In this document: positions 7,019-16,107 of the stretch, in pieces
How the letters are laid out: every line of letters begins with the position of its first letter
Numbering within the stretch: position 1 is the first letter of the stretch
Assembly: GCF_001814775.1 (NCBI RefSeq)
Contig: NZ_KV817813.1
Span: forward strand, 1-32,905
Length of the DNA stretch: 32,905 bases
DNA from: Streptococcus sp. HMSC067H01
GTDB lineage: Bacteria; Bacillota; Bacilli; Lactobacillales; Streptococcaceae
Direction of reading: 5' to 3'
Translations under genes and position numbers: made by a program
Notes under the pieces: generated by a model
Told to the model about the DNA's origin: nothing
Databases searched by the model: none
What the model saw: the letters and a program-made list of their open reading frames with translations, nothing else

Positions 7019-8551
7019 ATGGGGATAAGAAAATTTCGACTATTGATGTCCAAGTATGGCTTTAGTATTGCGATTATCCTGATAGAATTATTTCTTGTTT
7101 TCGGAATTATTCTTTACATGAGCCAGATTGCTCCAATTATTTGGGTGATTCTTGTATTTTTAATCAGCGTAGCAACCGTTATAGCGATTGTCAATCGTTC
7201 GATGTCACCTGAAAGCAAAGTGACTTGGTTGATTGTGACCTTTGTACCGGTGTTTGGTCCACTGCTTTATCTCATGTTCGGTGAGAGAAGACTATCAAAA
7301 AAAGAAATGAAACAGCTGAAGGAATTACGCTCCATTACTAACCATGAAAAGAGTGAGTTTGCCCTTCATCAAGGGTTAAAGGATAGAGATAAGTCTGCTT
7401 ATGGGATTATCAATGCCTTGCTACATATGGATAGCAATGCAGAGGTGTACGAGCAGAGAGATTCTCAATTTTTCTCTACTGGAGAGGCTATGTGGAGACA
7501 AATCTTAGAGGATTTGAAAAAGGCTGAGAAATTTATCTTTCTGGAATACTACATTGTCGAAGAAGGCTTGATGTGGGACAGCATGCTTGAGATTCTCGAA
7601 GAAAAAGTTGCTCAGGGTGTTGAAGTTAAGATGCTCTACGACGATATCGGCTGCATGGTGACATTGCCAGGTGATTATACTGTGCATCTCCGATCTCGGG
7701 GAATTGAGGCTCATAAGTTTAATAAGGTAATTCCTCGTATGACAGTGGCCTATAATAACCGAGATCACCGCAAAATTTTGGTCATTGATGGGCAGATTGC
7801 CTATACTGGTGGCGTCAATCTTGCGGATGAGTATATAAACCAGATTGAACGTTTTGGCTATTGGAAAGATAGTGGCCTTCGTATAGACGGTCCAGCTGTT
7901 CAGGCTTTTACAAGACTATTTCTTATGAACTGGTACATCAACCGTGGTGAAATCAGTGACTTTGATCAGTATCATTTGGAAAATCAAACGCGGTCTGGAG
8001 CAGGTTTATGCATTCCTTATGGAAGTGGTCCCAAGCCTATCTACCAGATGAAGGTAGGAAAAGTAGTTTATCAAAATCTCATCAATCAAGCGACAGACTT
8101 TGTCTATATTACCACGCCTTACTTGATTATTGATTATGATTTGACGGAAGATATTAAAAATGCGGCCATGCGAGGGGTGGATGTGCGAATTGTCACTCCC
8201 TTTGTACCAGATAAGGAGCTTATTCAACTGATAACACGAGGAGCTTATCCGGATCTTTTGTCTGCTGGTGTCCGTATTTATGAGTATACTCCTGGTTTTA
8301 TCCATAGTAAGCAGATGATTGTTGATGATCGATACGCAGTTGTTGGAACCATAAATCTAGATTATCGTAGCTTGGTTCATCACTATGAAAATGCGGTTTT
8401 GTTGTATGAAACACCATCGATTGCAGATATTCGTAAGGACTTTGAAGAGATTTTTGAAGTATCGCAGGAAGTATTCCCAGGGACGATCAATCCTACCTGG
8501 TATCAAACCTTAATCAAGGAAGTGACCCAGTTGTTTGCGCCAATGCTTTAA
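7019..8551 (+). CDS. cls: Cardiolipin synthase
   Basis: Membrane phospholipase D-family enzyme of 510 aa that joins two phosphatidylglycerols to make cardiolipin and glycerol. Hydrophobic segments near residues 13-35, 38-58 and 69-86 anchor the N-terminus. Two HKD motifs follow: His250-Lys252-Asp257 (NRDHRKILVID) and His429-Lys431-Asp436 (FIHSKQMIVDD). The length is typical for Firmicute Cls. GAGGGAG at 7010-7016 supports the ATG. It is a single-gene unit with its own promoter and a downstream hairpin. Because the reaction releases glycerol and alters the membrane, the operator-like repeat at its promoter is of interest. Confidence 0.93.
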   Translation: MGIRKFRLLMSKYGFSIAIILIELFLVFGIILYMSQIAPIIWVILVFLISVATVIAIVNRSMSPESKVTWLIVTFVPVFGPLLYLMFGERRLSKKEMKQLKELRSITNHEKSEFALHQGLKDRDKSAYGIINALLHMDSNAEVYEQRDSQFFSTGEAMWRQILEDLKKAEKFIFLEYYIVEEGLMWDSMLEILEEKVAQGVEVKMLYDDIGCMVTLPGDYTVHLRSRGIEAHKFNKVIPRMTVAYNNRDHRKILVIDGQIAYTGGVNLADEYINQIERFGYWKDSGLRIDGPAVQAFTRLFLMNWYINRGEISDFDQYHLENQTRSGAGLCIPYGSGPKPIYQMKVGKVVYQNLINQATDFVYITTPYLIIDYDLTEDIKNAAMRGVDVRIVTPFVPDKELIQLITRGAYPDLLSAGVRIYEYTPGFIHSKQMIVDDRYAVVGTINLDYRSLVHHYENAVLLYETPSIADIRKDFEEIFEVSQEVFPGTINPTWYQTLIKEVTQLFAPML

Positions 8552-8587
8552 GTGGAAGAATTAACTGAGAATAGATGATTAGAGGAA

Positions 8588-8630
8588 GAGGTTGGGACAA
8601 AAGCCCTAGCCTCTCAATTTTCTTTGGATT
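8588..8630 (+). terminator. Terminator-like hairpin after cls
   Basis: GAGGTTGGG (8588-8596) pairs with CCCTAGCCTC (8604-8613) with one bulge, followed by a T-rich stretch to about 8626. It probably ends cls transcription. It is also the left end of the structured element that runs to 8760. Confidence 0.6.
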
Positions 8631-8760
8631 GTCGAGCAAGACGCAGTGGTTGAGTGGGCTCTTCTACGCTGATTTCATCAGCTTTTACAGCCCTACTCAA
8701 CTGTGCGGAGGTGGGACGACGAAATCGAATTTTAACGAATTACCGATTTCTGTCCCACTC
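8588..8760. repeat. Structured, dispersed-repeat-like element
   Basis: Three hairpins lie side by side. The first is the cls terminator-like stem. The second pairs TTGAGTGGGCT (8650-8660) with AGCCCTACTCAA (8689-8700) and has an inner stem GCTGAT/ATCAGC (8668-8673 with 8677-8682). The third pairs GTGGGAC plus GAAATCG (8711-8727) with CGATTTC plus GTCCCAC (8744-8758). I recall similar sequence scattered in mitis-group genomes, but I cannot name the family. A 65-codon open frame inside it is not credible as a gene. Confidence 0.5.
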
Positions 8761-8781
8761 TCTTTTCTGTAAGCAGTTTCC

Positions 8782-8810
8782 TTGACATCTTATTTTTTTT
8801 GCGTTATCAT
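8782..8810 (+). promoter_or_regulatory. Promoter of the thiamine-transport operon
   Basis: -35 TTGACA (8782-8787), 17-nt spacer, -10 TATCAT (8805-8810). It lies just upstream of the TPP aptamer. Confidence 0.8.
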
Positions 8811-8824
8811 ATGTCCATATAATA

Positions 8825-8905
<81 letters not shown>

Positions 8906-8923
8906 TACTTGGCCTAATTCTGC

Positions 8924-8958
8924 ACCTTTTTCATATATGAAAGAGGTTTTTCTTTTTT
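8924..8958 (+). terminator. Riboswitch-controlled terminator
   Basis: A 9-bp stem ACCTTTTTC/GAAAGAGGT (8924-8932 with 8939-8947) has an ATATAT loop and a T-rich tail. It sits between the TPP aptamer and the first gene, as expected for transcription attenuation. Confidence 0.85.
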
Positions 8959-8993
8959 CATAAAGAAAAACTGTAAATTAAAAGGAGGTTTGA

Positions 8994-9284
8994 ATGAAAG
9001 CAAGCATTGCTTTACAAGTCCTACCCCTGTCACAGGGGATTGACCGCATAGCTGTAATTGATAAGGTCATTGCTTATCTGCAAGCTCAAGGAGTGACCAT
9101 GGTGGTTACGCCCTTTGAAACGGTCCTAGAGGGAGAGTTTGATGAGCTTATGCGCATTCTCAAAGAAGCCTTAGAAGTGGCGGGTCAAGGGGCAGACAAT
9201 GTTTTTTCCAATGTCAAAATAAATATAGGAGAGATTTTAAGCATCGATGAGAAACTTGAAAAGTATAATGAGACGGCATATTAG
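8994..9284 (+). CDS. MTH1187-family thiamine-binding protein
   Basis: Small cytoplasmic protein of 96 aa resembling the MTH1187/YkoF-type family (formerly DUF77), whose members bind thiamine and form oligomers. The features seen are the N-terminal strand ASIALQVLPLSQG and the central VVTPFETVLEGEFDEL. AAAGGAGG just upstream supports the ATG. It is the first gene under the TPP riboswitch, so it belongs to thiamine or precursor handling. Whether it is a carrier, sensor or transporter accessory is unknown. Confidence 0.85.
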   Translation: MKASIALQVLPLSQGIDRIAVIDKVIAYLQAQGVTMVVTPFETVLEGEFDELMRILKEALEVAGQGADNVFSNVKINIGEILSIDEKLEKYNETAY

Positions 9285-10005
9285 TCTGCTAGGATTTTTA
9301 GGTGTCTTATCTCTTTGGCAGGTGGCGGGATTCTTAAAACTCTTACCAAAGTTTATCCTGCCGACACCACTTGAGATTCTCCAGTCTTTTGTTCGTGACA
9401 GAGAATTTCTTTGGTACCATAGTTGGGCAACCTTGAGAGTAGCCTTATTAGGCTTGGTCTTGGGTGTCTTGATAGCCTGTATCATGGCCGTCCTTATGGA
9501 TAGCCTGAGTTGGCTCAATGACTTGATTTACCCCATGATGGTAGTTGTCCAGACCATACCGACCATTGCCATAGCTCCTATCCTAGTTTTATGGTTGGGT
9601 TATGGGATTTTGCCCAAGATTGTTTTGATTATCTTGACGACAACTTTTCCTATCATCGTCAGTATTTTAGATGGTTTTAGGCACTGTGACAAGGATATGC
9701 TGACATTGTTTAGTCTGATGCGAGCCAATCCTTGGCAAATCCTGTGGCATTTTAAAATCCCTGTCAGCCTGCCCTACTTTTATGCAGGTCTGAGAGTTAG
9801 TGTCTCCTACGCCTTTATCACAACAGTGGTATCTGAGTGGTTGGGAGGCTTTGAGGGACTAGGTGTCTACATGATTCAGTCCAAAAAACTGTTTCAGTAT
9901 GATACCATGTTCGCGATTATTATTCTGGTATCACTGATCAGTCTTCTAGGTATGAAGCTGGTCGATATTAGTGAAAAATATGTGATTAAATGGAAACGTA
10001 CTTAA
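9247..10005 (+). CDS. thiX: Thiamine/pyrimidine-precursor ABC transporter permease
   Basis: Integral membrane permease of 252 aa of the TauC/SsuC-like class, with about six hydrophobic segments. The EAA-type loop VSEWLGGFEGLGVYM, which contacts the ATPase, is in the C-terminal third. It overlaps the preceding gene. ATG 9247 is given, but ATG 9268 is an equally possible start because neither has a strong ribosome site and translation is probably coupled. With the binding protein and ATPase downstream it forms a ThiXYZ-type importer, thought to carry pyrimidine precursors of thiamine (family knowledge). The substrate here is inferred from the riboswitch. Confidence 0.85.
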   Translation: MRNLKSIMRRHISLLGFLGVLSLWQVAGFLKLLPKFILPTPLEILQSFVRDREFLWYHSWATLRVALLGLVLGVLIACIMAVLMDSLSWLNDLIYPMMVVVQTIPTIAIAPILVLWLGYGILPKIVLIILTTTFPIIVSILDGFRHCDKDMLTLFSLMRANPWQILWHFKIPVSLPYFYAGLRVSVSYAFITTVVSEWLGGFEGLGVYMIQSKKLFQYDTMFAIIILVSLISLLGMKLVDISEKYVIKWKRT

Positions 10006-10041
10006 AATAGAGCGTTTTGAAAAAGAAAAGAGGAAATAAAA

Positions 10042-11049
10042 ATGAAGAAAACATGGAAATTGTTTTTAACGATTGTAACAGCTCTTCTAGCTGTCGTGCT
10101 TGTAGCTTGTGGTCAAGGAACTGCTTCTAAGGATAACAAAGAAGCAGAACTCAAAAAAATTGACTTTATCCTAGATTGGACACCAAATACCAACCATACA
10201 GGGCTTTATGTAGCCAAAGAAAAAGGATATTTCAAGGAAGCTGGAGTGGACGTTGATTTGAAATTGCCACCAGAAGAAAGCTCATCAGACTTGGTTATCA
10301 ATGGTAAGGCACCATTTGCAGTGTATTTCCAAGACTACATGGCTAAGAAATTGGAAAAAGGGGCAGGTATTACAGCCGTTGCAGCAATCGTTGAGCATAA
10401 TACATCAGGTATCATCTCTCGTAAATCCGATAATGTAACTAGTCCAAAAGACTTGGTTGGTAAGAAATACGGAACCTGGAATGACCCAACTGAGCTTGCG
10501 ATGTTGAAAACCTTGGTAGAATCTCAAGGTGGAGACTTTGACAAGGTTGAAAAAGTACCAAACAACGACTCAAACTCGATTACACCGATTGCCAATGGCG
10601 TTTTTGACTCTGCTTGGATTTATTATGGTTGGGACGGTATTCTTGCTCAATCTCAAGGAGTGGATGCCAACTTTATGTATTTGAAAGACTACGTCAAAGA
10701 GTTTGACTACTACTCACCAGTTATCATTGCAAACAACGACTATCTGAAAGACAACAAAGAAGAAGCTCGTAAAGTCATCCAAGCTATTAAAAAAGGTTAC
10801 CAATACGCTATGGAACACCCAGAAGAAGCGGCTGATATCCTGATCAAGAATGCCCCAGAGTTAAAGGATAAACGTGACTTTGTCATTGAATCTCAAAAAT
10901 ACTTGTCAAAAGAATATGCAAGTGATAAGGAAAAATGGGGACAATTTGATGCGGATCGCTGGAATGCCTTCTACAAATGGGATAAAGAAAATGGAATCCT
11001 CAAGGAAGACTTGACTGATAAAGGATTTACCAACGAATTTGTAAAATAA
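10042..11049 (+). CDS. thiY: Substrate-binding lipoprotein, ThiY/NMT1-like
   Basis: Lipid-anchored solute-binding protein of 335 aa. The signal peptide ends in a lipobox LVAC with the lipidated Cys23. The mature part begins with KIDFILDWTPNTNHTGLYVA, the hallmark of the NMT1/THI5-like family. ThiY members bind N-formyl aminopyrimidine, a thiamine breakdown product salvaged into HMP. It faces outward and hands ligand to the ThiX-like permease. It overlaps the ATPase gene by one base (TAATG). Thiamine itself as ligand cannot be excluded. Confidence 0.88.
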   Translation: MKKTWKLFLTIVTALLAVVLVACGQGTASKDNKEAELKKIDFILDWTPNTNHTGLYVAKEKGYFKEAGVDVDLKLPPEESSSDLVINGKAPFAVYFQDYMAKKLEKGAGITAVAAIVEHNTSGIISRKSDNVTSPKDLVGKKYGTWNDPTELAMLKTLVESQGGDFDKVEKVPNNDSNSITPIANGVFDSAWIYYGWDGILAQSQGVDANFMYLKDYVKEFDYYSPVIIANNDYLKDNKEEARKVIQAIKKGYQYAMEHPEEAADILIKNAPELKDKRDFVIESQKYLSKEYASDKEKWGQFDADRWNAFYKWDKENGILKEDLTDKGFTNEFVK

Positions 11050-11777
11050 TGACAGAAATTAGACTAGAACACGTAAGCTACGCCTACGATGATGAAAAGA
11101 TTTTAGAGGACATTAACCTACAAGTGACTTCAGGTGAAGTGGTCTCTATCCTAGGCCCCAGTGGTGTGGGGAAGACCACTCTCTTTAACCTGATTGCAGG
11201 CATTTTAGAAGTCCAGTCTGGACGAATCATTCTTGACGGTGAGGAAAATCCCAAGGGGCGTGTGAGCTATATGCTACAAAAGGATCTGCTCTTGGAACAC
11301 AAGACTGTCCTTGGCAATATCATCCTGCCCCTCTTGATCCAAAAGGTGGACAAGGCAGAAGCCATTGCCCGCGCAGACGAAATCCTTGCTACCTTTCAAT
11401 TGACGGCGATACGGGACAAGTATCCTCATGAGCTTAGTGGTGGGATGCGCCAGCGTGTTGCTTTGCTCCGTACCTACCTTTTCGGGCACAAGCTCTTTCT
11501 TCTAGATGAGGCCTTTAGTGCCTTGGATGAGATGACTAAGATGGAGCTCCACGCCTGGTATTTGGAGATTCATAAACAGCTAGAGTTGACAACACTCATC
11601 ATTACGCATAGTATCGAGGAGGCTCTCAATCTCAGCGACCGCATTTATATCTTGAAAAATCGCCCTGGGCAGATCGTCTCTGAAGTCAAACTCGACTGGT
11701 CTGAAACTGAAGACAAGGAAGTTCAAAAAATTGCTTATAAACGCCAGATATTAGAGGAATTGGGTTTAAATACATAG
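11049..11777 (+). CDS. thiZ: ABC transporter ATPase of the thiamine-precursor importer
   Basis: Cytoplasmic ATPase subunit of 242 aa. Walker A GPSGVGKT is at 36-43, the signature LSGGM at 129-133, Walker B LFLLDE at 149-154 and the switch His at 187 (ITHS). It belongs to the SsuB/TauB-like group that pairs with this permease class. It is the last gene of the riboswitch operon, starting on the stop codon of the binding protein, with a terminator behind it. Confidence 0.9.
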   Translation: MTEIRLEHVSYAYDDEKILEDINLQVTSGEVVSILGPSGVGKTTLFNLIAGILEVQSGRIILDGEENPKGRVSYMLQKDLLLEHKTVLGNIILPLLIQKVDKAEAIARADEILATFQLTAIRDKYPHELSGGMRQRVALLRTYLFGHKLFLLDEAFSALDEMTKMELHAWYLEIHKQLELTTLIITHSIEEALNLSDRIYILKNRPGQIVSEVKLDWSETEDKEVQKIAYKRQILEELGLNT

Positions 11778-11787
11778 AAAATTAAGA

Positions 11788-11828
11788 GAGCTAGTGAAGA
11801 TTGTTCATTACCAGCTCCTTTTTCTTTT
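11788..11828 (+). terminator. Terminator of the thiamine-transport operon
   Basis: GAGCT/AGCTC (11788-11792 with 11813-11817), extended by partly paired GTGAA/TTCAT, is followed by T-rich sequence from 11819. Confidence 0.65.
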
Positions 11829-11847
11829 AAAAAATCGAAAAATTCGG

Positions 11848-11853
11848 TATAAT
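11848..11853 (+). promoter_or_regulatory. -10 element of the ctsR-clpC operon
   Basis: Consensus TATAAT. No good -35 lies 16-18 bases upstream (TTTTAA at 11825-11830). The CtsR box begins directly after it. Confidence 0.7.
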
Positions 11854-11870
11854 AGTCAAAGATAGTCAAG
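11854..11870 (+). promoter_or_regulatory. CtsR operator
   Basis: AGTCAAAGATAGTCAAG matches the tandem CtsR heptad pattern RGTCAAANANRGTCAAA except at the last base. It covers the expected transcription start, so CtsR would repress its own operon until heat or protein stress. Confidence 0.85.
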
Positions 11871-11894
11871 GTTCAAAGAAAGAGGTGGCGTTCT

Positions 11895-12353
11895 ATGAGA
11901 TTTAAAAATACATCAGACCATATAGAGGCCTATATCAAGGCGATTTTGGAGCAGTCGGGTATGGTTGAATTGCAACGAAGCCAATTAGCGGATACCTTTC
12001 AAGTCGTGCCTAGCCAGATCAACTATGTGATTAAGACTCGATTTACTGAAAGCAGAGGCTATTTAGTTGAAAGTAAGCGGGGAGGTGGCGGTTATATTCG
12101 CATTGGTCGGATTGAATTCTCAAACCACCATGAAATGCTCCGCGATTTACTGTATTCGGTAGGTGAAGAAGTTAGCCTACCTATCTTTGAAGATGTTTTA
12201 AGACTCTTGTTTGAACAGGATTTGGTGACTCGTCAGGAGATGAATCTATTATTAGCAATGGCGACAGACCGAGTTTTAGGCGATGATGCCAATCTTATCC
12301 GTGCCAATATGCTCCGGCAGTTATTACAAGAGGTAGATAGAAAAGGAAAATAG
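11895..12353 (+). CDS. ctsR: CtsR, repressor of class III heat-shock genes
   Basis: A 152-aa winged-helix repressor of clp genes. The N-terminal DNA-binding domain carries the glycine-rich wing RGGGGY (62-67), which also acts as the thermosensing loop in the family. GAGGTGG upstream supports the ATG. It is followed seven bases later by clpC. This is the short streptococcal arrangement, without the mcsA-mcsB genes found between ctsR and clpC in Bacillus. A CtsR box overlaps its own promoter. Confidence 0.95.
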   Translation: MRFKNTSDHIEAYIKAILEQSGMVELQRSQLADTFQVVPSQINYVIKTRFTESRGYLVESKRGGGGYIRIGRIEFSNHHEMLRDLLYSVGEEVSLPIFEDVLRLLFEQDLVTRQEMNLLLAMATDRVLGDDANLIRANMLRQLLQEVDRKGK

Positions 12354-12359
12354 AACTAA

Positions 12360-14792
12360 ATGAAATATTCAAAAGCATTGAAAGAATGTATAGAAAGTGC
12401 CTTTCTGGTCGCCAGTCATTTTGGGGCAGAATACCTAGAGTCATGGCACCTATTGATTGCTATGGCCAATCATGGTTACAGTGTGGCTGGGGCGACTTTA
12501 AACGAATTTCCATATGAGATTGATCGCCTGGAGGAAGTTGCTGTAGAGCTGACTGAAACAAAGTATAGCGATAAGGAAAATTATCAGGAGTTACCTTTTT
12601 CACACCGTTTGAAGGTATTGTTGTTGGAAGCAGAGCACGTTGCTTCTGTCGTTCATGCCAAGGTATTGGGAACAGAGCATGTGCTTTATGCTATCTTACA
12701 TGATGGCAATGCCTTAGCTACTCGCATTCTAGAAAAAGCGGGATTTTCTTACGAAGATCAGAAGGATCAGGTCAAGATTGCTGGACTTCGTCGTAGTCTT
12801 GAAGCGCGTGCGGGTTGGACTAGAGATGATTTGAAGGCCCTTCGCCAGCGTCATCGTACGGTAGCGGACAAGCAAAATTCTATGGCTAATATGATGGGCA
12901 TGCCTCAGACTCCAAGTGGAGGTTTGGAAGATTACACTCATGACCTTACGGAGCAAGCTCGCTCAGGTAAATTGGAACCAGTCATCGGGCGTGACCAAGA
13001 AATCTCTCGTATGATTCAAATCTTGAGTCGAAAAACAAAAAACAATCCGGTCTTAGTTGGAGATGCAGGTGTCGGTAAAACAGCTCTAGCACTTGGTCTT
13101 GCGCAACGTATTGCCAACGGGGATGTACCTGATGAAATGGCTAAGATGCGAGTTTTAGAGCTTGATTTGATGAATGTGGTTGCGGGAACTCGTTTCCGTG
13201 GAGACTTTGAAGAACGTATGAACAATATCATCAAAGATATTGAGGAAGATGGAAAGGTCATCCTCTTTATCGATGAGCTTCATACCATTATGGGGTCAGG
13301 AAGTGGGATTGATTCGACCTTGGATGCGGCCAATATCTTGAAACCTGCCTTGGCACGTGGAACTCTGAGAACTGTCGGTGCGACCACTCAGGAAGAGTAT
13401 CAAAAGCACATCGAAAAAGACGCAGCCCTTTCTCGTCGCTTTGCAAAAGTGATGATTGAGGAGCCAAGTTTAGCAGATAGTATGGCTATTTTGCAGGGCT
13501 TGAAAGCAACTTACGAGAAACACCACCATGTCCAAATTACAGATGATGCAGTCGAAACAGCTGTCAAAATGGCACATCGCTATTTGACTAGTCGTCACTT
13601 GCCAGACTCAGCGATTGATCTTTTGGATGAAGCGGCAGCAACTGTCCAAAATAAATCAAAGCACGCTAAACAAGATGAGTCAGGTTTAACATCAGCAGAT
13701 AAGGCCTTGATGGATGGAAAATGGAAGCAAGCTGCTCAACTCATTGCAAAAGAACAGGAAGTACCTGTTTATAAAGACTTGGTGACAGAATCAGACATTT
13801 TGACCACCTTGAGTCGCCTGTCAGGTATTCCAGTTCAAAAATTGACCCAAACAGATGCCAAGAAGTATCTCAATCTTGAGGCTGAACTGCATAAACGTGT
13901 TATCGGACAGGAACAAGCTGTATCTAGTATCAGTCGTGCCATTCGCCGAAATCAATCGGGTATTCGCAATAACAAACGCCCAATTGGATCCTTTATGTTC
14001 CTTGGACCTACAGGTGTTGGTAAGACCGAGTTGGCCAAGGCCTTGGCGGAAGTTCTCTTTGATGATGAGTCTGCTCTTATCCGCTTTGATATGAGTGAAT
14101 ACATGGAGAAATTTGCAGCCAGTCGTCTCAATGGAGCTCCTCCAGGTTATGTAGGCTACGAAGAAGGCGGGGAGTTGACCGAGAAGGTTCGTAACAAACC
14201 GTACTCAGTCTTGCTCTTTGACGAGGTAGAGAAGGCTCACCCAGACATCTTTAATGTGCTCTTACAAGTCTTGGATGATGGTGTCTTGACAGACAGTAAG
14301 GGTCGCAAGGTTGACTTCTCCAATACCATCATCATCATGACTTCAAACCTTGGCGCGACAGCTCTTCGTGATGATAAGACAGTTGGTTTTGGAGCTAAGG
14401 ACATTCGTTTTGACCAAGAAAATATGGAAAAACGGATGTTTGAGGAGCTGAAAAAGGCTTATCGTCCAGAGTTTATTAACCGTATTGATGAGAAGGTAGT
14501 CTTCCATAGCTTGTCAAGTCAAGATATGCAAGAAGTAGTTAAGATTATGGTCAAACCATTGATTGCTAGTCTTGCAGAAAAAGGAATTGACTTGAAACTC
14601 CAAGCATCTGCCCTTAAACTTCTAGCTCAGCAAGGCTATGATCCAGAGATGGGGGCTCGTCCACTACGCAGAACTTTGCAAACGGAAGTAGAAGACAAAC
14701 TAGCAGAACTTCTCCTTAAAGGTGAATTGGAAGCTGGTAAGACTCTGAAGATTGGTGTCAAAGCTGGTCAATTAAAATTTGAGATTGTTTAA
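12360..14792 (+). CDS. clpC: ClpC, AAA+ unfoldase of the ClpCP protease
   Basis: An 810-aa Hsp100 unfoldase that feeds proteins to ClpP. The N-terminal repeat domain covers about 1-145. The first ATPase has Walker A GDAGVGKT (234-241) and Walker B ILFIDE (301-306). The second has GPTGVGKT (549-556) and VLLFDE (617-622). The VGFG loop at 675-678 is the ClpP-docking tripeptide site. The middle domain (about 425-480) looks some 20 residues shorter than the Bacillus ClpC coiled coil I remember, which may change adaptor binding. It is co-transcribed with ctsR and ends at a strong terminator. Confidence 0.96.
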   Translation: MKYSKALKECIESAFLVASHFGAEYLESWHLLIAMANHGYSVAGATLNEFPYEIDRLEEVAVELTETKYSDKENYQELPFSHRLKVLLLEAEHVASVVHAKVLGTEHVLYAILHDGNALATRILEKAGFSYEDQKDQVKIAGLRRSLEARAGWTRDDLKALRQRHRTVADKQNSMANMMGMPQTPSGGLEDYTHDLTEQARSGKLEPVIGRDQEISRMIQILSRKTKNNPVLVGDAGVGKTALALGLAQRIANGDVPDEMAKMRVLELDLMNVVAGTRFRGDFEERMNNIIKDIEEDGKVILFIDELHTIMGSGSGIDSTLDAANILKPALARGTLRTVGATTQEEYQKHIEKDAALSRRFAKVMIEEPSLADSMAILQGLKATYEKHHHVQITDDAVETAVKMAHRYLTSRHLPDSAIDLLDEAAATVQNKSKHAKQDESGLTSADKALMDGKWKQAAQLIAKEQEVPVYKDLVTESDILTTLSRLSGIPVQKLTQTDAKKYLNLEAELHKRVIGQEQAVSSISRAIRRNQSGIRNNKRPIGSFMFLGPTGVGKTELAKALAEVLFDDESALIRFDMSEYMEKFAASRLNGAPPGYVGYEEGGELTEKVRNKPYSVLLFDEVEKAHPDIFNVLLQVLDDGVLTDSKGRKVDFSNTIIIMTSNLGATALRDDKTVGFGAKDIRFDQENMEKRMFEELKKAYRPEFINRIDEKVVFHSLSSQDMQEVVKIMVKPLIASLAEKGIDLKLQASALKLLAQQGYDPEMGARPLRRTLQTEVEDKLAELLLKGELEAGKTLKIGVKAGQLKFEIV

Positions 14793-14798
14793 AATTGT

Positions 14799-14831
14799 GA
14801 GGTTGGAACAGATTGTTTCAGCCTCTTTTTT
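14799..14831 (+). terminator. Terminator of ctsR-clpC
   Basis: An 11-bp stem GAGGTTGGAAC/GTTTCAGCCTC (14799-14809 with 14815-14825, two G-U pairs) has a 5-nt loop and then T6. The stretch from 14832 to 14970 holds nothing else I can name. Confidence 0.9.
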
Positions 14832-14974
14832 GGGGAAGTTGTTACTCAAATAAGCATTTGAATTGTGCAATTAGTTTAAGGAGTTCAAAAACGAATTTCT
14901 ACTGATCAAGTTTTGTATATCAAGAAAAAATCTTATAATTAAGAAATGTTTTTATAAAAAATAATAAAAAACCC

Positions 14975-15003
14975 TTGACAAACAGAACAAGATAGAGTAT
15001 GAT
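14975..15003 (+). promoter_or_regulatory. Promoter of the nadR-pnuC operon
   Basis: -35 TTGACA (14975-14980), 17-nt spacer, -10 TATGAT (14998-15003). No convincing palindromic operator is visible nearby. Confidence 0.82.
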
Positions 15004-15039
15004 ATAAAATATAAAAAGTTATAAAAAGGTTGAAAAGAC

Positions 15040-16098
15040 ATGAAAAAACAGATAGCGGTGGTTTTTGGAACCTTTGCTCCCTTGCATCAGGGGCATATTG
15101 ATTTAATCCAAAGAGCAAAACGTCAATGTGATGCTGTATGGGTGGTAGTTTCAGGTTATAAGGGAGATCGTGGTGAACAGGTTGGACTTACACTACAAAA
15201 GAGGTTTCGCTATATTCGTGAAGCATTTCGAGATGATGAGTTGACCTCTGTTTGTAAACTTGACGAAAGCAATATTCCACGCTATCCAATGGGCTGGCAG
15301 GAGTGGTTGGATCAGATGTTGCAGGCCATTTCCTATGACCAGACTGGTCAGGAGCTCATCTTTTTTGTAGGAGAGTCCGAATACCAACAAGAATTGTCAG
15401 AACGTGGTTTCGAGACTGTCCTACAGGAAAGAAAATTTGGAATTTCGGCTACCATGATTCGAGAAAATCCAAGCAAATATTGGAAATACATCGCTCAACC
15501 TTTCCGCCGTCAGTTTACGAAAAAAGTGTTGATTATGGGAAGTGCGAGTAATGGGAAAACAACTCTAGCCAAGGATTTAGCTCGCTTCTATGATGCGCCA
15601 GTTAGTCTGGAATATGCTCGTGAGTATCAGATAAAAAATAATGTCCGAGATGATGAGCTTACCCCAAAAGATTATTATTACCTTCTTTTGGGCCAATATG
15701 ACCAAACTTCCAAGTTAATCGATAGCAATGCCAATCGAGGCCTAGTCATTGCAGATACCAACTCACTAGTAACCAAGGGCTACTACGATTACTACATGGA
15801 AAGCGAAGAGCAGGAGGACTTGTCCGTAGAGACCTTTGATAATCTCTTTGTTTCCATCTTAGCCAAGGAAAAGTGGGATTTAATCCTCTTTGTGCAACCT
15901 ATTGGCTCTTATGTCAATGATGGTTTTCGCGACATGACCATGGCAGAAGACCATATCCGTCACAGTTTTTCTCAGCATTTGGATATGATGAGGGAGCAAT
16001 ATCTAGGCAATATCCCTCATGTTTATCTAGCTGATGACTATCTAGGAAATTATGAAGCAGCAAAAGTAGCTATTGATGCCATTTACCAAGCAGATTAG
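15040..16098 (+). CDS. nadR: NadR-type NMN adenylyltransferase / nicotinamide riboside kinase
   Basis: Bifunctional cytoplasmic NAD salvage enzyme of 352 aa. The N-terminal nucleotidyltransferase has GTFAPLHQGH with His16 and His19 and the ISATMIRE motif (135-142). The C-terminal kinase has the P-loop GSASNGKT (167-174). The kinase phosphorylates nicotinamide riboside, and the transferase adenylates NMN to NAD. It lacks the N-terminal DNA-binding domain of enterobacterial NadR, as usual outside that group. pnuC follows nine bases later and supplies its substrate. Confidence 0.93.
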   Translation: MKKQIAVVFGTFAPLHQGHIDLIQRAKRQCDAVWVVVSGYKGDRGEQVGLTLQKRFRYIREAFRDDELTSVCKLDESNIPRYPMGWQEWLDQMLQAISYDQTGQELIFFVGESEYQQELSERGFETVLQERKFGISATMIRENPSKYWKYIAQPFRRQFTKKVLIMGSASNGKTTLAKDLARFYDAPVSLEYAREYQIKNNVRDDELTPKDYYYLLLGQYDQTSKLIDSNANRGLVIADTNSLVTKGYYDYYMESEEQEDLSVETFDNLFVSILAKEKWDLILFVQPIGSYVNDGFRDMTMAEDHIRHSFSQHLDMMREQYLGNIPHVYLADDYLGNYEAAKVAIDAIYQAD

Positions 16099-16107
16099 GA
16101 GAAGAAA

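Noticed and set aside
8575..8772. 65-codon open frame after cls
   Set aside because: It lies wholly in the hairpin-rich repeat element, has no ribosome site, and its sequence follows the stems.
14949..14962. Near-palindromic TTTTTATAAAAA as an operator for the NrtR-like protein
   Set aside because: It is simple AT-rich sequence upstream of the -35 and does not resemble known NrtR sites.
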